Below are positions 8,895-16,417 of a stretch of DNA of 16,417 nt, piece by piece. Numbering within the stretch: position 1 is the first letter of the stretch; every line of letters begins with the position of its first letter. Made by a program: the position numbers and the translations under genes. The stretch covers positions 1-16,417 of the forward strand of contig JABVXV010000669.1 of the NCBI GenBank assembly GCA_013365325.1, in the 5' to 3' direction. Source of the stretch: Dipetalonema caudispina (lineage: Eukaryota; Nematoda; Chromadorea; Rhabditida; Onchocercidae). The notes below the pieces were generated by a model. It ran no database searches. It was not told where the DNA came from and saw nothing but the letters and a program-made list of their open reading frames with translations.

Positions 8895-8991
8895 ATTGGC
8901 ATGCAAAGAATGCAAATTTTGCTGCACGCAAATGCAAACAATATTTGTTTACATGGTAATGGGTTAAATGATTACAAGGAAATGTTTGCAT
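8895..8991 (+). promoter_or_regulatory. compact cluster of octamer-like and forkhead motifs
   Basis: ATGCAAA occurs at 8901, 8910 and 8932 and, reversed, as TTTGCAT at 8985. The copy at 8910-8917 is the exact octamer ATGCAAAT bound by POU/Oct proteins. TTGTTTAC at 8945-8952 is an exact forkhead/DAF-16-type site. A CCAAT box in reverse (ATTGG) lies at 8895-8899. An inverted TTTGC/GCAAA pair surrounds 8919-8932. Four octamer cores within 100 bp resemble an enhancer or promoter module. The motif meanings are established, but their use here is inferred. No transcription start or gene is visible next to it. Confidence 0.35.
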
Positions 8992-9057
8992 AAAAAAACA
9001 AATTATCCGATTTCTCGTTTTTTAATTTCGAATTTTATCTTATTTAATTTTTCATTG

Positions 9058-9078
9058 AAAAAAAAAAAAAAAAAAAAA
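9058..9078. repeat. A21 homopolymer
   Basis: This is a pure A run of 21 bases just upstream of the local duplication. Confidence 0.95.
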
Positions 9079-9103
9079 TGAAAAGTTCCCATCCTTATTT
9101 AAT

Positions 9104-9270
9104 ATTCCAAAAAAATTGTTTACTTATTTATTTGTTTATTTATTTATTCGCTAATTATTTCGCTACAATAATTTGATTTCCTTTCAAAAAAGCGAAAAAT
9201 TTCTTTCGTTAACATTCAAAAAAATTATTATTCATTTGCTTATTTGTTTATTTATTTCATTACAATGAAT
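9104..9270. repeat. imperfect local duplication, about 110-bp period
   Basis: An ATTC..A7..ATT element followed by TTGTTTATTTATTT occurs twice, at 9104-9175 and 9214-9270. The shared blocks are 110-112 bases apart, and each copy ends near a TACAAT. The copies carry forkhead-like TTGTTTA words (9116, 9132 and 9244), the first being an exact TTGTTTAC. Confidence 0.5.
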
Positions 9271-9279
9271 ATGACAGCT

Positions 9280-10510
9280 TTTATGCTTAAAAATTATACA
9301 ATAAAAGTAAGGTAGTCAAAGATTGCAAGGAAAAAAAAAATACAAACAGATAGAAATGAAAGGTGAAATTTTAACAATAACGAAGAAAATTAACTTCTGA
9401 AAAGGAAGAAAATGTTATGTTGCATCAAATTTTTATCCTTCTTTTCGAAATTTGAAAAATTTCTTCTTCAAAATCATTAACATGAAGAGAAGCAAAGAAG
9501 AAAAAAGCTTAAATAAGCATTTTAATTTCTCTCAGAACGATTAATTATGGCTTTGGCAAATATTGAGTGTTAAGTTAGAAGTTTAGAAAATCCTTCATGC
9601 AAAACTTGGAAAAAGTATTGCATGAAAGATTTTTGAGAAAGTTTAAAGAAAGGGAATTTTTCAAAATGAAATAAAAAAAGAAAAAAAAAAAGATAAGAAG
9701 TGAAGAAGCGAAGAAGGAGAAGGAAAAGAAAAGTACAATGAAAGTTATTAATAAAAGTTTGCTTAGTGATGCGAAATTATTAGTTTCACATTTCCGATTA
9801 ATGATTTTCACCAATATCAATTTATTCGTTACTTTTGCGCCTTTCTAAAACTTAAAGATGCAAACAACAGCGAAAAAATTAATCATTAATCATTAAATAC
9901 TAGATTAAAGTTTACACAACATCATGATAGAATTATTTGCACATTTCAGGATATATAGAAAACGTAATAATACTACGCGTTACAATATTATTTTAAATCA
10001 TTGAAGCGTCATATCAATATTGTAATAAATATCGCAATTCTTTAAGTTACATTAATAATATCCGAAGTTTATTTTTGATACAAATATTATTAAAAGAATA
10101 TGGGAAAAAAAGCCTTAAATAATATTTTTTTTTTACTAATAATATAAACAAAATTTTAACTATTTTTTATATATTTAAACAAAAATATATTTAATAATTT
10201 TAAAATTAAATATTTCAAATATTTTTTGTTCTAACAAAAAAAAAAGGAAAAAAAAAACTTTCATTAATAATAGTTGAAAAAAAAGAGAGAAAAAAAAAGA
10301 AATTTCTATAATTTTAACATTACAAACATTTCCGATACTAATCCCGAAAACAACAAAAATTTCTCAGAATTAAGTATTATTGCTAATTAATGAAGATTTG
10401 TGGGTAAAATAATGAGCGGTAAAATTGGATTATAATAATGTTGAAGTTAAAAAGATGAAAAGAGAAAATCATTGTAATAAGAGAAAAGAGATGCTATCAG
10501 GACAGTGGTA
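9280..10510. other. AT-rich filler, no gene seen
   Basis: A long stretch of ordinary AT-rich sequence with purine-rich patches (about 9660-9735 and 10235-10300) and short palindromic AT words. No exon-like pocket, tandem repeat or RNA gene was recognised. Confidence 0.6.
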
Positions 10511-10518
10511 AATTAACA

Positions 10519-10535
10519 ATATATATATATATATA
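10519..10535. repeat. short (AT)n microsatellite
   Basis: An alternating AT run of 17 bases followed by TACGTA. Confidence 0.9.
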
Positions 10536-10599
10536 CGTAGGAATTAACGCAAATAATAAAGGTTATGTTCATTAAAAGATAGGTAGGTATTAAGATGAT

Positions 10600-10754
10600 A
10601 AAAAGAAAGGAAGAGAGAAAGAGAAAGGGAGAAAAAGGAAGGAAGAAAAAAAAAAGAAAGAAAAGAATTCTGAGATTAGAAATTCAATAAGTGATTTTTT
10701 TTTTTCTTTTTTTATCCTCCCGTTCTCTCTTTTCCTCTCTTTTATTCTTTTTTA
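10600..10754. repeat. purine/pyrimidine imperfect inverted repeat
   Basis: A pure purine run (10600-10667, G/A mixed) is followed after a 27-base spacer by a nearly pure pyrimidine run (about 10695-10753). The reverse complement of the second resembles the first in its alternation of A-runs and GAGA blocks, with interruptions at 10714, 10722 and 10744. Such an arrangement can form a long imperfect hairpin or a triplex. Confidence 0.6.
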
Positions 10755-10759
10755 GGAAA

Positions 10760-11650
10760 AGCAACAATTAGCAAATATCATTGAACCATAACCAATGTGT
10801 GGAACAAGTCATCAATTATTATCAATTACTGTGGGTGGCTTTTTTTTTTTTGCGGCAAAAATCTTTTCATCTTTACAAAATAAAAAGAAAAAGTGAAAAA
10901 AAAAAAGAAAAAAAGAAAAGATAGAGGTAAAAATTAATTTTTACATTTAATTTTTTTTTCTATAAATTAAATAAATTGGACTTTTAATTAAATAGTCATT
11001 CAAATGAAGTAAACATTACAGTATTAATAGATAGTAAATCACAGTACTGTAGTCATACTATATGATTTATATATCGTAATCGTATATTTAATTTCATTGT
11101 TTAAGATAAAATTTGAATATAACTACTTCATCGTTTTTGTTTTCACGCAGTGAGAAATTTCATTTTGTAAACTTTAATCATTTCATTTTTTCATGCATTT
11201 TTTAACAGTAAGTAACATTTGCTGTTCATTCATTTTCCATGCTTAATTTTAACATCTTATTTAACAGGCACACTTTTTTTTTTCCCTGTAATTAAGAAAA
11301 TAAATTAAGAAATGATCTGATGGAAAATTTATATATTGTAATCAAAATAAAAAGAACAAGAAAAAAAGAAAGAAAAGTTTTTTCATTTAAAATTATTATA
11401 AATTATTAGTTAATCATTTAAAAAGTTTCCAAAAAATTGCGCTTGTATTATTGTTACTCTTTTCTTTTTTTTTTTTCATCTTCTACTCTTTCATATCGAA
11501 AATTTGCACCAAAAATATTATCGATGCTTATTATTTATGCAATTTAAAATGTTTATTTTTTATCAGATGAAAAAGTTGATAAATTTCAAAATATAAAGAA
11601 AAAAATAACTTTAATTTATTAAAAATTTACAACTTATTTTTAAATTTTCA
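10760..11650. other. AT-rich filler, no gene seen
   Basis: Holds A/T runs (10839-10850 and 11465-11476), purine-rich patches and a 10-bp palindrome ACAGTACTGT near 11041. No coding pocket was found. Confidence 0.6.
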
Positions 11651-11658
11651 TACATAAT

Positions 11659-11671
11659 GGTCAAAGGTTAA
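11659..11671 (+). promoter_or_regulatory. DR1-like nuclear-receptor motif
   Basis: TGGTCA A AGGTTA is a direct repeat of near-consensus AGGTCA half-sites with a 1-bp spacer, the spacing preferred by HNF4/RXR-type receptors. Each half has one mismatch. It lies about 80 bases upstream of a small ORF and about 160 bases upstream of a CCAAT word at 11825-11829. Confidence 0.3.
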
Positions 11672-11752
11672 CACATATCAAATCATGTAGTACATACATA
11701 TATATGCATATAGTATTTAATGATTTGAAGATAATTATCATAAGAGAATGCT

Positions 11753-11863
11753 ATGAGACGAACAATAACCATCTGTTTGCCAAAGGCCACAAGTACTCTA
11801 TCACTATTAAAAATGAGCCTTATAACCAATCACAAAGCATACTTCATTAATTACTTATTTTAA
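11753..11863 (+). CDS. candidate small ORF, 36 codons (unrecognised)
   Basis: ATG 11753 to TAA 11861-11863. The product begins MRRTITICLPKATSTLSLLK: basic at the N-terminus, then mildly hydrophobic, ending in an aromatic/hydrophobic tail. The DNA from 11745 to 11830 is visibly richer in G+C than its flanks and contains CCAAAGGCCAC. A basic start plus a hydrophobic segment could be a weak signal or mitochondrial-targeting peptide, but length and lack of homology make this speculative. The GC-richer patch could equally be regulatory. Confidence 0.15.
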   Translation: MRRTITICLPKATSTLSLLKMSLITNHKAYFINYLF

Positions 11864-11869
11864 TGACTT

Positions 11870-12540
11870 CTTATATATTATCCATTTTCATTCAACCGTA
11901 TTAGTAAATTTATTTACACAAATACACAAGAATTTAATACATTTTAATTATATTTTTCTTTTTTTACTTAAACTTATTTAAACATTAGGATAATATTATG
12001 CTTATTATATGAATAATTATCGTAATTTTTTCACTCACTTCTTCATGTTATATTACCCATTAACATTGTTTTATGGTAATAAATTGATTACGATATTATA
12101 CCATAAACCTTCAATCATGATGATGAATAATTGGCTTATTTAAACTTGATAATATTACAAATTTTATCAAGCTACTAATCACACTATCAGCACTTACTAT
12201 TATTGATATGATTATCATATATTCATCGTGTTGATTATTTTCTTTTCTATCATGATATACAATCTTAACAAATCACTTTTTATCCATAAATAATATTCAT
12301 TTATCCAAAATAAAATTTTACATATTTGAGGAATGAAATTGCTCCAGTTCAATCCATTAATGCTTAATTAATTAGTATAATGATAATTGGATGACATCAT
12401 CAAATATTGTTATTAGTTTTACCATTAGAGAATTACATTATCTTTTGATTCATTCAAATGTTTCTTCTTTCATCATATTAATTTCGCATTATAAATTACA
12501 TTGACATTATAATTTTAAATTTTTCAAAATTTCTTTAACA
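11870..12540. other. AT-rich filler, no gene seen
   Basis: Ordinary AT-rich sequence with scattered TTATCA words and short inverted repeats. No exon-like or RNA-like pocket was found. Confidence 0.6.
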
Positions 12541-12790
12541 CATATCCTACAATATATGTATTTAATCTCACTACCAATTTTATAACATATCGATAATATA
12601 TCGAAAGAAAAAATTTTTTGAAACAAATAAATAAAAATAAAATTTCTTTTAGCAAATATTCCGAGATATATTCCACGGTATTTTCAATCCCACTATCAAC
12701 TATACTACATATCGATAATATATCAGGAGATGAAATTAATTATGAATATTTCTATTTTAGCATTTCAGAAACAGTAACACATCCATAGCA
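12541..12790. repeat. tandem duplication, about 122-bp unit
   Basis: The 18-mer ACATATCGATAATATATC occurs exactly at 12585-12602 and 12707-12724. It is preceded in both copies by a related AATCTCACTACCAA / AATCCCACTATCAA segment. A TTTTAGCA block and an ATATCC/ATATTCC block also recur, giving two full units and the start of a third. Divergence is low in the core and higher at the ends. Confidence 0.8.
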
Positions 12791-12794
12791 AATA

Positions 12795-13370
12795 TATGAA
12801 TATTGACTTCAGATAATTGTTATGGTAAAAATGCAAATAAATATAAAACAAAATAATAAAAATAAAATTTAAAAAGAAAAAAAAAAATGACAAAGATAGA
12901 AATTTTGGGAGGAGAAAAAAGTAGGAAAGGGAGAGAAAAGGAGACTAAATCATATTTTTTTAAAAATTCTATTAAAATTTACAGTATTATTTTGAAGAAT
13001 AAAAGAAAAAAAAAAAAAAGGAAATTGCCCTTTTAAAAAAAAAAAAATCTAACGAATAAAAAATAGAATATAATTGCATAAAAAATTTTTTTTTTAAGAT
13101 AATAATATTCTTAGATAAAAGAAATTTGCAATATAATATTTGATACTAATTAATTAAACCGATAATCAATCACTTTCCATTTAACATACAAACGGATATA
13201 ATTAATAATACTTTCAAAGATGTTTCATCATTTTGCATAATAGTTGTTATGTTAATGGTTAGTAGTAATGATTGTATATAATTACTATTAAAATGAGAAA
13301 GAATTATATCTTACGAATGATTTAGCTTAACTATTGAAGCATTTAAAAATGGATCTATACGTATACAAAT
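12795..13370. other. AT-rich filler with purine patch, no gene seen
   Basis: A purine-rich stretch (about 12870-12945) and several A10-A13 runs. No coding pocket or RNA gene was found. Confidence 0.6.
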
Positions 13371-13378
13371 ATACATAT

Positions 13379-13520
13379 TATATATATATATATATACATT
13401 TACGATATGTTTATTATTATAAGAATTTTTTTTTATAAAAATTTTTTTATAAAATTCTATAAAAATTATAAATTATAAAAATTATAAATTAATAAAAATT
13501 CTATAAAAAATTTTTTTTTT
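13379..13520. repeat. (TA)n run and TATAAAAATT-type tandem repeat
   Basis: An alternating TA run at about 13379-13396 is followed from about 13421 by repeated ATTATAAAAATTATAAATT-like units and two copies of ATTCTATAAAAA (about 13455 and 13498), bounded by T9-T10 runs. Many units are self-complementary. Confidence 0.75.
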
Positions 13521-13626
13521 CTTTCAAACAATAACAATTTTACGAAAGAAAATGTTTGCTAATTAAAACTAAATTAAATTTTACATATCATTTAATTAAA
13601 CCCAACAAGAATAGCAACAAATTACT

Positions 13627-13628
<2 letters not shown>

Positions 13629-13709
<81 letters not shown>
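13629..13709. repeat. A81 homopolymer
   Basis: Eighty-one uninterrupted A bases, the longest pure A run in the window. It could be the tail of a retrotransposed sequence, but no matching target-site duplication was found in the bases at either side. Length may be inexact in any assembly. Confidence 0.95.
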
Positions 13710-13711
<2 letters not shown>

Positions 13712-13754
13712 TATATATTACTATTATTTTGTTTTTTCTCAAACAAAAATATCA

Positions 13755-13774
13755 TATATATATATATATATATG
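13755..13774. repeat. (AT)n palindrome
   Basis: An alternating AT run bounded by ATC and GAT, so the whole is self-complementary. Confidence 0.9.
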
Positions 13775-13854
13775 ATAACAAAAAAAAAAAAAAAGACGAG
13801 AAACGAGAATATATTTAGATGTTTGAAAAAAAAAAAAAAACTGATAAAAGGAAC

Positions 13855-13908
13855 CTGAATGTCGGTCGGGTTGATTAGCGTACGGGAGGTGAATATTGAA
13901 ACAGCATC
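13855..13908 (-). other. candidate 54-nt exon on the minus strand
   Basis: On the minus strand, AAAATACAG| (AG at 13910-13909) precedes and CAG|GTTCCT (GT at 13854-13853) follows an exactly 54-nt segment. It is rich in C and contains four CpG dinucleotides. The in-phase frame reads DAVSIFTSRTLINPTDIQ, with mostly C- or G-ending codons. A second frame is also open, and the third stops at TAA. A minus-strand ATGGAGAAAG|GTTAAG about 60 bases upstream could be a start exon. Family not recognised. It is one of the most exon-like pockets, but microexon size and two open frames leave it uncertain. Confidence 0.22.
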
Positions 13909-14027
13909 CTGTATTTTATTTATTTCTATATAAAACCATCATCAGCTTTATGCTTAACCTTTCTCCATGTAAAACTTTTCTTCTTCTTCTTTTCTCTTCC
14001 TCTTCTTCTAAAAAAAAAAAAAGAGAG

Positions 14028-14066
<39 letters not shown>
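14028..14066. repeat. A39 homopolymer
   Basis: Pure A run of 39 bases, preceded by a shorter A-rich purine stretch and by CTT repeats at about 13979-14009. It faces the T-rich tract at 14140-14233 across 73 bases of mixed sequence. Confidence 0.95.
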
Positions 14067-14068
<2 letters not shown>

Positions 14069-14083
14069 AAAAGGAACACTTAC

Positions 14084-14133
14084 GGGAGGTCTTCAACCCA
14101 TTCATCTCTCATTCCAATATATTCAATCAATTC
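14084..14133 (-). other. candidate exon on the minus strand with a GTAAGT donor
   Basis: The minus-strand frame is open from 14133 (after TGA 14136-14134) to 14084 and ends CCTCCC|GTAAGT, a consensus 5' splice site (GT at 14083-14082). It reads ELIEYIGMRDEWVEDLP plus two bases, acidic and varied. Only this frame is open. An internal ATG lies at 14112-14110. Upstream on that strand is the long A tract (complement of T94), a poor place for a polypyrimidine-dependent acceptor, so an initial or pseudo-exon is possible. Joining it to the 13855-13908 pocket would lead to a stop after ten codons. Family not recognised. Confidence 0.2.
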
Positions 14134-14137
14134 TCAT

Positions 14138-14139
<2 letters not shown>

Positions 14140-14175
<36 letters not shown>

Positions 14176-14179
14176 CTTT

Positions 14180-14233
<54 letters not shown>
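14140..14233. repeat. T-rich tract (T36, T4, T52)
   Basis: Ninety-two T bases interrupted only by C at 14176 and 14181. Together with A39 at 14028 and A81 at 13629 it forms a large inverted A/T arrangement around the two exon-like islands. Confidence 0.95.
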
Positions 14234-14234
<1 letters not shown>

Positions 14235-14359
14235 GAAAAAATTTTTTTGTAATAATTTAAACAAATATATTATAAGAAATAATTCAAAATTAATCGTTAA
14301 AAAAAAAAATTTCTTTTTTTTTTTTTTTGTTCTTAAATTTATTTACAACGGTATTGTTA

Positions 14360-14760
14360 TGTAAAAATCATCAAAGATTAATCATAGAAAAATTTTTTTG
14401 GTTATTTTTGAAAATAAATGGTAAGTATCAATTAATGAGTTAATCTTGGATATTGCGAAAATTTTTTCAGGATCTATGGTATATATTATACCCAAAAAAT
14501 TATGCTTAGGAAGTTTTTTTCGGTATTTTTAGAAAAAAAAAAAAAAAAATTATTGGTATAGATGTTAATAGATAATGTGAAATTTTCTTTCCAATATTTT
14601 TGAATGTATAGTATACACATCAAAGATTAATCTTAAGAAAATTTTCTTCCACAATTCTTTTAAAAATATGGTATATAAATCAAAGATCAATCATAGATCT
14701 TTTCAGGAATGCATTACATCAAAGATTAACACCACGGATATTTCATCACAGTACAAGATT
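14360..14760. repeat. degenerate tandem array, about 60-bp unit, six to seven copies
   Basis: Units begin near 14370, 14432, 14495, 14557, 14619, 14679 and 14718 (the last spacing is shortened to 39). The recognisable unit is ATCAAAGATTAATC, then a GGAAAATTTT-like block, a TTTTTGAAA block and ATGGTATATA. The start word ATCAAAG is exact at 14370, 14619, 14679 and 14718; the middle copies are strongly diverged. ATCAAAG matches the TCF/LEF core and GATTAATC is a palindromic homeodomain-type word, so each well-kept unit could present both. Binding is inferred. Confidence 0.7.
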
Positions 14761-14764
14761 GATT

Positions 14765-15140
14765 GTAAATGATTCCAGTAATATTTCAACCATGTTGAAA
14801 TTATACTTTATGGATGTTGTCAGTTTAATTTAAAAAATATCTCATTAAGTGTTAAATAATTATGATTATGATAATTTCAATCATATTGGAATGAATGAAA
14901 AGATTATGTAACTAACAAGTGATAACGTGCTATGAATTTTTATCATTATACCTGAATAATTAGCTGTATGCATTTACTACAAGTAATGTATTATATTAAT
15001 TCCGGTTGTTAAATCCGTTTATTATGGATTACAGATGAAACTACCCTTATAATCATGCTATAAAAGATTATCCCCGCAATCTATGAACATTTGAAATAAA
15101 ATTTCTCCTATTCATTTTATTTATCTTAGTACCAAACAAA
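14765..15140. other. AT-rich filler, no gene seen
   Basis: A slightly GC-richer patch at 15000-15085 has only frames of about 15 codons. Nothing else was recognised. Confidence 0.55.
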
Positions 15141-15145
15141 TTCAC

Positions 15146-15156
15146 ATAATAATAAC

Positions 15157-15243
<87 letters not shown>

Positions 15244-15312
15244 TGTAATTATAATTGTAATTGTAATAATAATAGCAACGATAATAATGATAAAAATCAT
15301 GTTAATAATAAT
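15146..15312. repeat. (AAT)n microsatellite with degenerate right flank
   Basis: Nearly pure AAT triplets to 15242, then interrupted TAATTG and GATAAT units to about 15312. Same triplet and strand as the array at 1-195. Confidence 0.95.
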
Positions 15313-15314
15313 CA

Positions 15315-15770
15315 CTAATTTTCTTACAAAAATCTTACTACTTCAACAGTTATTTTTCCATTAAACAAATTTACCTTCTTTCTCCTCTCTTCCTCCCTAA
15401 AAAAAAAAAAAAAAAAACAAAAAGAAAATATTTCTCGAAATTTTAAGAGTTCTAATTAAATAATATACAACAAATCAATTTAAAAATAACTTTTTTTTTT
15501 TTTGCATAATATAAATATACAACCATTTATATATCGTTCGCATAAATTATATAAATCATTTCACATTTTAATTACAAATGCTCTTTTTGTACCTTTACCA
15601 ATTCACTCTTATATTATTCATATTTCCTTTTATTATCAAAACAAAATAAAGAAAAAAAAAAGAAAGGAAGAAAGAATGATTGATATTTTAAGCAAAAGTA
15701 AAATAAAAAAGAAAATGAAAAATGCAAAAAATTTTAAATCAAATAGAAATTAAATGAAATATCGTTTAAT
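15315..15770. other. AT-rich filler with short homopolymers, no gene seen
   Basis: Contains A18 near 15400, T13 near 15491 and a Lys-rich open frame (15502-15753) made of AT-rich codons that shows no family features. Confidence 0.6.
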
Positions 15771-15771
15771 C

Positions 15772-15808
15772 TTTTTTTTTTTTTAATATTATTATTAAAA
15801 AAAAAAAA

Positions 15809-15857
<49 letters not shown>
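15772..15857. repeat. T13 / A13 hairpin and A47 homopolymer
   Basis: T13 (15772-15784), a 12-base AATATTATTATT spacer and A13 (15797-15809) make a perfect T/A inverted repeat. One T then separates it from A47 (15811-15857). Confidence 0.9.
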
Positions 15858-15859
<2 letters not shown>

Positions 15860-16008
15860 AAAAAAGAGATGAAATGATGATGGATGGAAACATTAAAGTA
15901 AGAAGAATGAAGAGGAAAAGAAGTAAAATTCACTGGGTTAATTACTTATTTGAAAAGGAGAAAGATCTCTTCCTCATCTCAAAATTCTTATTAATAACGA
16001 AGCGTATA

Positions 16009-16052
16009 TGTGTACATATATGTACACACACATACACACACACACACACACA
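16009..16052. repeat. 20-nt palindrome fused to a (CA)n microsatellite
   Basis: TGTGTACATATATGTACACA (16009-16028) is a perfect palindrome, and a (CA)n run continues to 16052. The frame reading Thr-His repeats here is a repeat translation. Confidence 0.85.
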
Positions 16053-16081
16053 CATATATACCACACTACATTTCAATAAAT

Positions 16082-16106
16082 ATTAAGCTGTTGAGCAGCT
16101 CTTAAT
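16082..16106. repeat. imperfect hairpin
   Basis: AGCTG (16086-16090) pairs with CAGCT (16096-16100) around a TTGAG loop, and ATTA/TAAT extend the stem past a 2-nt CT bulge. The flanking bases up to about 16215 are less AT-rich than most of the window and carry two TAGCTTA words, but no tRNA or snRNA pattern fits. Confidence 0.5.
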
Positions 16107-16229
16107 TGGCGTTACTATTCCCGATTTCTAAGGCTTGATAAGTTAAGTATAATTGTATATAAGCTGAACTACCCACAAACACTTATAATGAGCTAGCTTA
16201 AGAAGATGGTTAGCTTATTATTACTACTA

Positions 16230-16417
<188 letters not shown>

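Noticed and set aside
9575..9820. 81-codon minus-strand frame with a hydrophobic Phe/Leu centre
   Set aside because: The hydrophobic part is the reverse of a purine-rich (GAA/AAG) tract. No homology is recognisable.
13629..13709. A81 as the tail of a SINE or processed pseudogene
   Set aside because: No retrogene-like body upstream and no matching short direct repeats at both sides were found.
13556..14252. Open frames of 100 and 118 codons across the A81 and T-rich tracts
   Set aside because: They are mostly poly-Lys and poly-Phe from homopolymers; the second starts at TTG, not ATG. No domain is visible.
15502..16086. 83- and 70-codon plus-strand frames
   Set aside because: The first is AT-biased with a Lys-rich end. 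The second ends in Thr-His repeats from (CA)n. Both lack recognisable features.

Overview
The window looks like non-coding DNA from a very AT-rich eukaryotic nuclear genome. By eye well over three quarters of the bases are A or T. It is full of A and T homopolymers (up to 81 bases), AAT/ATT, GAT, AAC, CTT, AT, CA and GA microsatellites and small degenerate tandem arrays. Nothing bacterial is visible: no operons, no ribosome-binding sites and no long open frames. No rRNA, tRNA, spliced-leader RNA, recognisable transposase or reverse transcriptase, LTR pair or CRISPR array was found. The style fits the intergenic or intronic DNA of an AT-rich invertebrate such as a nematode or an arthropod, but the sequence alone does not settle the lineage.

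I find no protein-coding gene that I can call with confidence. Nearly every frame above 60 codons is a translated microsatellite or homopolymer (poly-K, F, N, V, RE or TH), and several of these lack an ATG. A few short pockets are richer in G+C and have more varied codons, and some carry plausible splice signals: 476-580 (+), 1338-1511 (+), 2476-2709 (either strand), 6109-6226 (+), 11753-11863 (+), 13855-13908 (-) and 14084-14133 (-). They are listed as low-confidence exon or small-ORF candidates.

Layout. 1-195 is an AAT array that decays inward. 300-2700 holds three exon-like pockets separated by AT-rich filler. 3090-3810 holds degenerate GAT/ATT arrays in inverted orientation and a 24-bp AAC-based minisatellite. 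4380-4400 carries a perfect DR3 nuclear-receptor-type repeat. 7110-7412 carries ten GATA-type motifs in one orientation. 7740-8290 is rich in purine and pyrimidine tracts. 8895-8991 is a compact cluster of octamer-like and forkhead motifs. 9104-9270 and 12541-12790 are short local duplications. 10600-10754 is a purine/pyrimidine inverted repeat. 11659-11863 has a DR1-like motif followed by a small ORF. 13629-14233 is bracketed by A81 and a T-rich tract of about 94 bases, with two exon-like islands sharing a sequence signature. 14360-14760 is an approximately 60-bp tandem array in which four copies carry a TCF/LEF-type core. 15146-15857 and 16009-16417 return to microsatellites, and the window ends in an ATT array, the complement of the one that opens it.

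No set of genes can be shown to work together. The best-supported signal is repeat structure plus clustered transcription-factor-type motifs, which would suit a regulatory intergenic region or a large intron. That reading is inference.
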